A program made the translations under genes and the position numbers. This document shows, one piece after another, positions 14,304 through 16,258 of a stretch of DNA of 16,258 nucleotides. Position 1 is the stretch's first letter, and every line of letters starts with the position of its first letter. This stretch comes from a bacterium. GTDB lineage: Bacteria; Myxococcota_A; Bradymonadia; UBA7976; UBA1532. Under the pieces are notes generated by a model. That model saw only the letters and a list, made by a program, of their open reading frames with translations, was not told the DNA's origin and did not search any database. Location of the stretch: positions 1 to 16,258 of the forward strand of contig JAUHVS010000051.1 in the NCBI GenBank assembly GCA_030424955.1, given 5' to 3'.

Positions 14304-16258
14304 CCGTCACCGTCGACGGCCACCAGCGCCTCGAGACCGGCGTCACCCCCCTCGCCTACGCCCTCACCCTGTGCCTCGATCCCAGCCGCGACAGCGTCGA
14401 CGGCGAGATCCGCATCCGCGTCCAGGTGGACGCCCCCCGCCTCGCCGTACGGCTCCACGCCCAGGCCCTGCAGATCACCCACGCCGAGGCGCTGAGCGTG
14501 GGCCAGCCGCCGCAGGCGCTCACGGCCCGGATGGGCCCGAACGGCGCCCTCACCCTGGACGCCGTGCGCCCCCTCGCCGCGGGCGAGCACACCCTGAGCC
14601 TGCGCTGGCGCCAGCCCCTCACCGCGGTGCCTGAGGGCCTGTACGCCGCCGAGGCCGACGGCCAGCGCTACCTGTTCAGCCAGCTCGAGCCCCTCGCGGC
14701 CCGGCGGGTGTTCCCCTGCTTCGACGAGCCCGGCTTCAAGGCGCCCGTCGAGCTCACCGTGCGCGCGCCCCGCGGGCAGACCGTGCTCGCCAACAGCCCG
14801 CTGGCCGAGCGCCACGCCGACGGCGACGCGGTGGTGTGGCGCTTCGAGCGCACCCCGCCGCTGCCCACCTACCTCGTGGCCGTGGCCGCCGGCCCCTTTG
14901 ACGTCGTGGAGGCCGCCCCTGGCAGCTGCGCCGTGCCCCTGCGGGTCATCACCACCCGCGGCAAGGGCCACCTCGCCCGCTACGCCCTGCAGATCACCCC
15001 GCGGCTCTTGGCCGCGCTCGAGGCCTGGATCGGCGTCCCGTACCCGTACGGCAAGCTGGACCTGGTGGGCGTGCCCAACTTCGGCGCCGGCGCCATGGAG
15101 AACGTGGGGCTCATCACCTTCCGCGAGCAGCTCCTGCTCCTCGACCCGGACGGCGCCCCCGTGCACGATCGCATGTGGGCCGAGATCGTCATCGCCCACG
15201 AGCTGGCGCACATGTGGTTCGGCAACCTGGTCACCATGGCCTGGTGGGACGAGCTGTGGCTCAACGAGGCCTTCGCGACCCACCTCGAGACCCTGGCGGT
15301 GCACGCCGTGTCGCCGGGCTACGCCGTACCCCTCGAGGCCATCCGCGAGACCGACCGGGTGATGGCCCACGACGCCCTCACCCGCGCCCGCGCCATCCGC
15401 CAGCCCATCATCGACGGCGGCGACGTGCTCAACGCCTTCGACGCCATCACCTACGGCAAGGGCGCCGCGGTGGTGCGCATGCTCGCCGCCTGGCTCGGCG
15501 AGGACACCTTCCGCGCCGCCGTCCGGCAGTACCTGCAGCGCCACGCCCACGGCACCGCCTGCACCGAAGACCTCGTGGCGGCCCTGCAGGCGGCCAGCCG
15601 GCAGCCCGTCGGCGACGTGCTGCGCGGCTTCCTCGACCAGCCCGGGGTGCCCCTGCTGGCCCTGCACCCTGTGGACGGCGACCGCCGCCGCTGGCGGTAC
15701 CGCGTCACCCGGCACCGCCCGGGGCCCGCGACGGACACCGACCGGCCCACCGCCCAGTGGACCCTGCCGGTCACGCTGCGCTACGCCGTCACCGCCACCG
15801 CCGGGGCGCCCACGCCCCCGCCCCAGACCATGCGGCTGCTGCTGACCGCGCCCGAGGGCGAGCTGCGGGTCCCCGCGCCGGTCGCGTGGCTGCACCCCAA
15901 CGACGGCGAGTCGGGCTACTACCGGTGGCGGCTCCCCCCGGCCGATCTCGAGACCCTGCTCGCGGCCGCCGGGCCCCACCTCAGCCAGGCGGAGCGGGTC
16001 GCCCTGCCGGGCCACCTGTGGGCGCTGCTCGAGGCCGATCAGCTCACCGCCGATCGCTGGTGCACGCTGGCCGCCCGTCAGGCCACGCACGCGCACTGGC
16101 ACGTCCTGTCCGCCCTGATCGACGGCCTCCGCCGGATCACCTCGGCCTGCGTGAGCCCCGCGCAGCAGGCGGCGTGGGCGGCCTGGATCCACGCCCTGCT
16201 GGCCCCCCACGTCGCCCGGCTGGGGGCAAGCCCCCGCCCCGACGAGCCCCATGACGAC
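14300..16258 (+). CDS. Second M1-family zinc aminopeptidase, 3' end cut by window edge
   Basis: The frame is open from the ATG at 14300 to the right edge (653 codons seen; about 200 more would be expected). It is paralogous to the upstream gene. FSQLEPLAARRVFPCFDEPG is followed by GAMEN (264-268), HELAH (300-304) with Glu323 in LWLNEAF, and Tyr385 in ITYGKGA, and later by the same FLDQPGVPL and WLHPNDGESGYYRWRL elements that join the catalytic part to the helical C-terminal domain. Unlike its neighbour it has no signal peptide or lipobox: the protein starts MTVTVDGHQRLETGVTPLAY, directly at the beta-domain. It is therefore predicted to be cytoplasmic. The start overlaps the previous stop by four bases (ATGA), so translation is probably coupled. 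Confidence 0.93.
   Translation, partial: MTVTVDGHQRLETGVTPLAYALTLCLDPSRDSVDGEIRIRVQVDAPRLAVRLHAQALQITHAEALSVGQPPQALTARMGPNGALTLDAVRPLAAGEHTLSLRWRQPLTAVPEGLYAAEADGQRYLFSQLEPLAARRVFPCFDEPGFKAPVELTVRAPRGQTVLANSPLAERHADGDAVVWRFERTPPLPTYLVAVAAGPFDVVEAAPGSCAVPLRVITTRGKGHLARYALQITPRLLAALEAWIGVPYPYGKLDLVGVPNFGAGAMENVGLITFREQLLLLDPDGAPVHDRMWAEIVIAHELAHMWFGNLVTMAWWDELWLNEAFATHLETLAVHAVSPGYAVPLEAIRETDRVMAHDALTRARAIRQPIIDGGDVLNAFDAITYGKGAAVVRMLAAWLGEDTFRAAVRQYLQRHAHGTACTEDLVAALQAASRQPVGDVLRGFLDQPGVPLLALHPVDGDRRRWRYRVTRHRPGPATDTDRPTAQWTLPVTLRYAVTATAGAPTPPPQTMRLLLTAPEGELRVPAPVAWLHPNDGESGYYRWRLPPADLETLLAAAGPHLSQAERVALPGHLWALLEADQLTADRWCTLAARQATHAHWHVLSALIDGLRRITSACVSPAQQAAWAAWIHALLAPHVARLGASPRPDEPHDD

Noticed and set aside
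14060..16252. A 730-codon open frame on the minus strand
   Set aside because: Antisense to the second M1 aminopeptidase, which shows the full catalytic motif set; the opposite frame has no recognisable domain.

Overview
The window is very GC-rich (by eye over 70%), with heavy G/C at third codon positions. That composition makes long antisense open frames, so genes were chosen by family motifs, ribosome-binding sites (RBS) and non-overlap. The mix of genes suggests a Gram-negative bacterium of the Myxococcota/deltaproteobacterial type: several lipoproteins with clear lipoboxes, one with a Gly-Met-rich stretch after the lipid anchor, a seven-repeat propeller-like lipoprotein, and frequent TTG/GTG starts. 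The taxonomic guess is an inference.

Positions 1-3440 hold housekeeping functions: the end of a SpoU/TrmH-type RNA methyltransferase (cut by the left edge), a convergent family I inorganic pyrophosphatase, a HAD phosphatase read divergently from it, tryptophanyl-tRNA synthetase with its own TTGACA-type -35, and translation initiation factor IF-1 read on the minus strand. Hairpins lie in the convergent gaps.

Positions 3605-6568, minus strand, hold the most unusual part. It is a three-gene set made of an unrecognised 202-aa protein ending in an acidic, Phe-terminated tail like the tip of single-stranded DNA-binding protein (SSB), an unrecognised 237-aa protein, and a divergent ATP-dependent polynucleotide ligase whose start codon overlaps the previous stop (ATGA). 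The ligase has an altered motif I and an extra C-terminal domain that shares a short motif with its partner. No Ku, polymerase or primase gene lies beside it. This is the best candidate here for an undescribed nucleic-acid repair or processing system.

Positions 6759-10694, plus strand, hold envelope-type and hypothetical genes: a small lipoprotein overlapping an unrecognised 272-aa protein; a zinc-ribbon/transmembrane/thioredoxin-like protein that appears to be read from a leaderless message; a small unrecognised protein; and a seven-repeat propeller-like lipoprotein. A convergent metallo-beta-lactamase (MBL)-fold hydrolase follows at 10736-11491.

Positions 11655-16258 hold two tandem M1-family zinc aminopeptidases with overlapping stop/start (ATGA). 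The first is predicted to be a lipoprotein and the second has no visible export signal and runs off the right edge. Together they could trim peptides on both sides of the inner membrane. No rRNA, tRNA, CRISPR array, insertion sequence or integrase was seen, and no gene-free stretch exceeds 300 bases.
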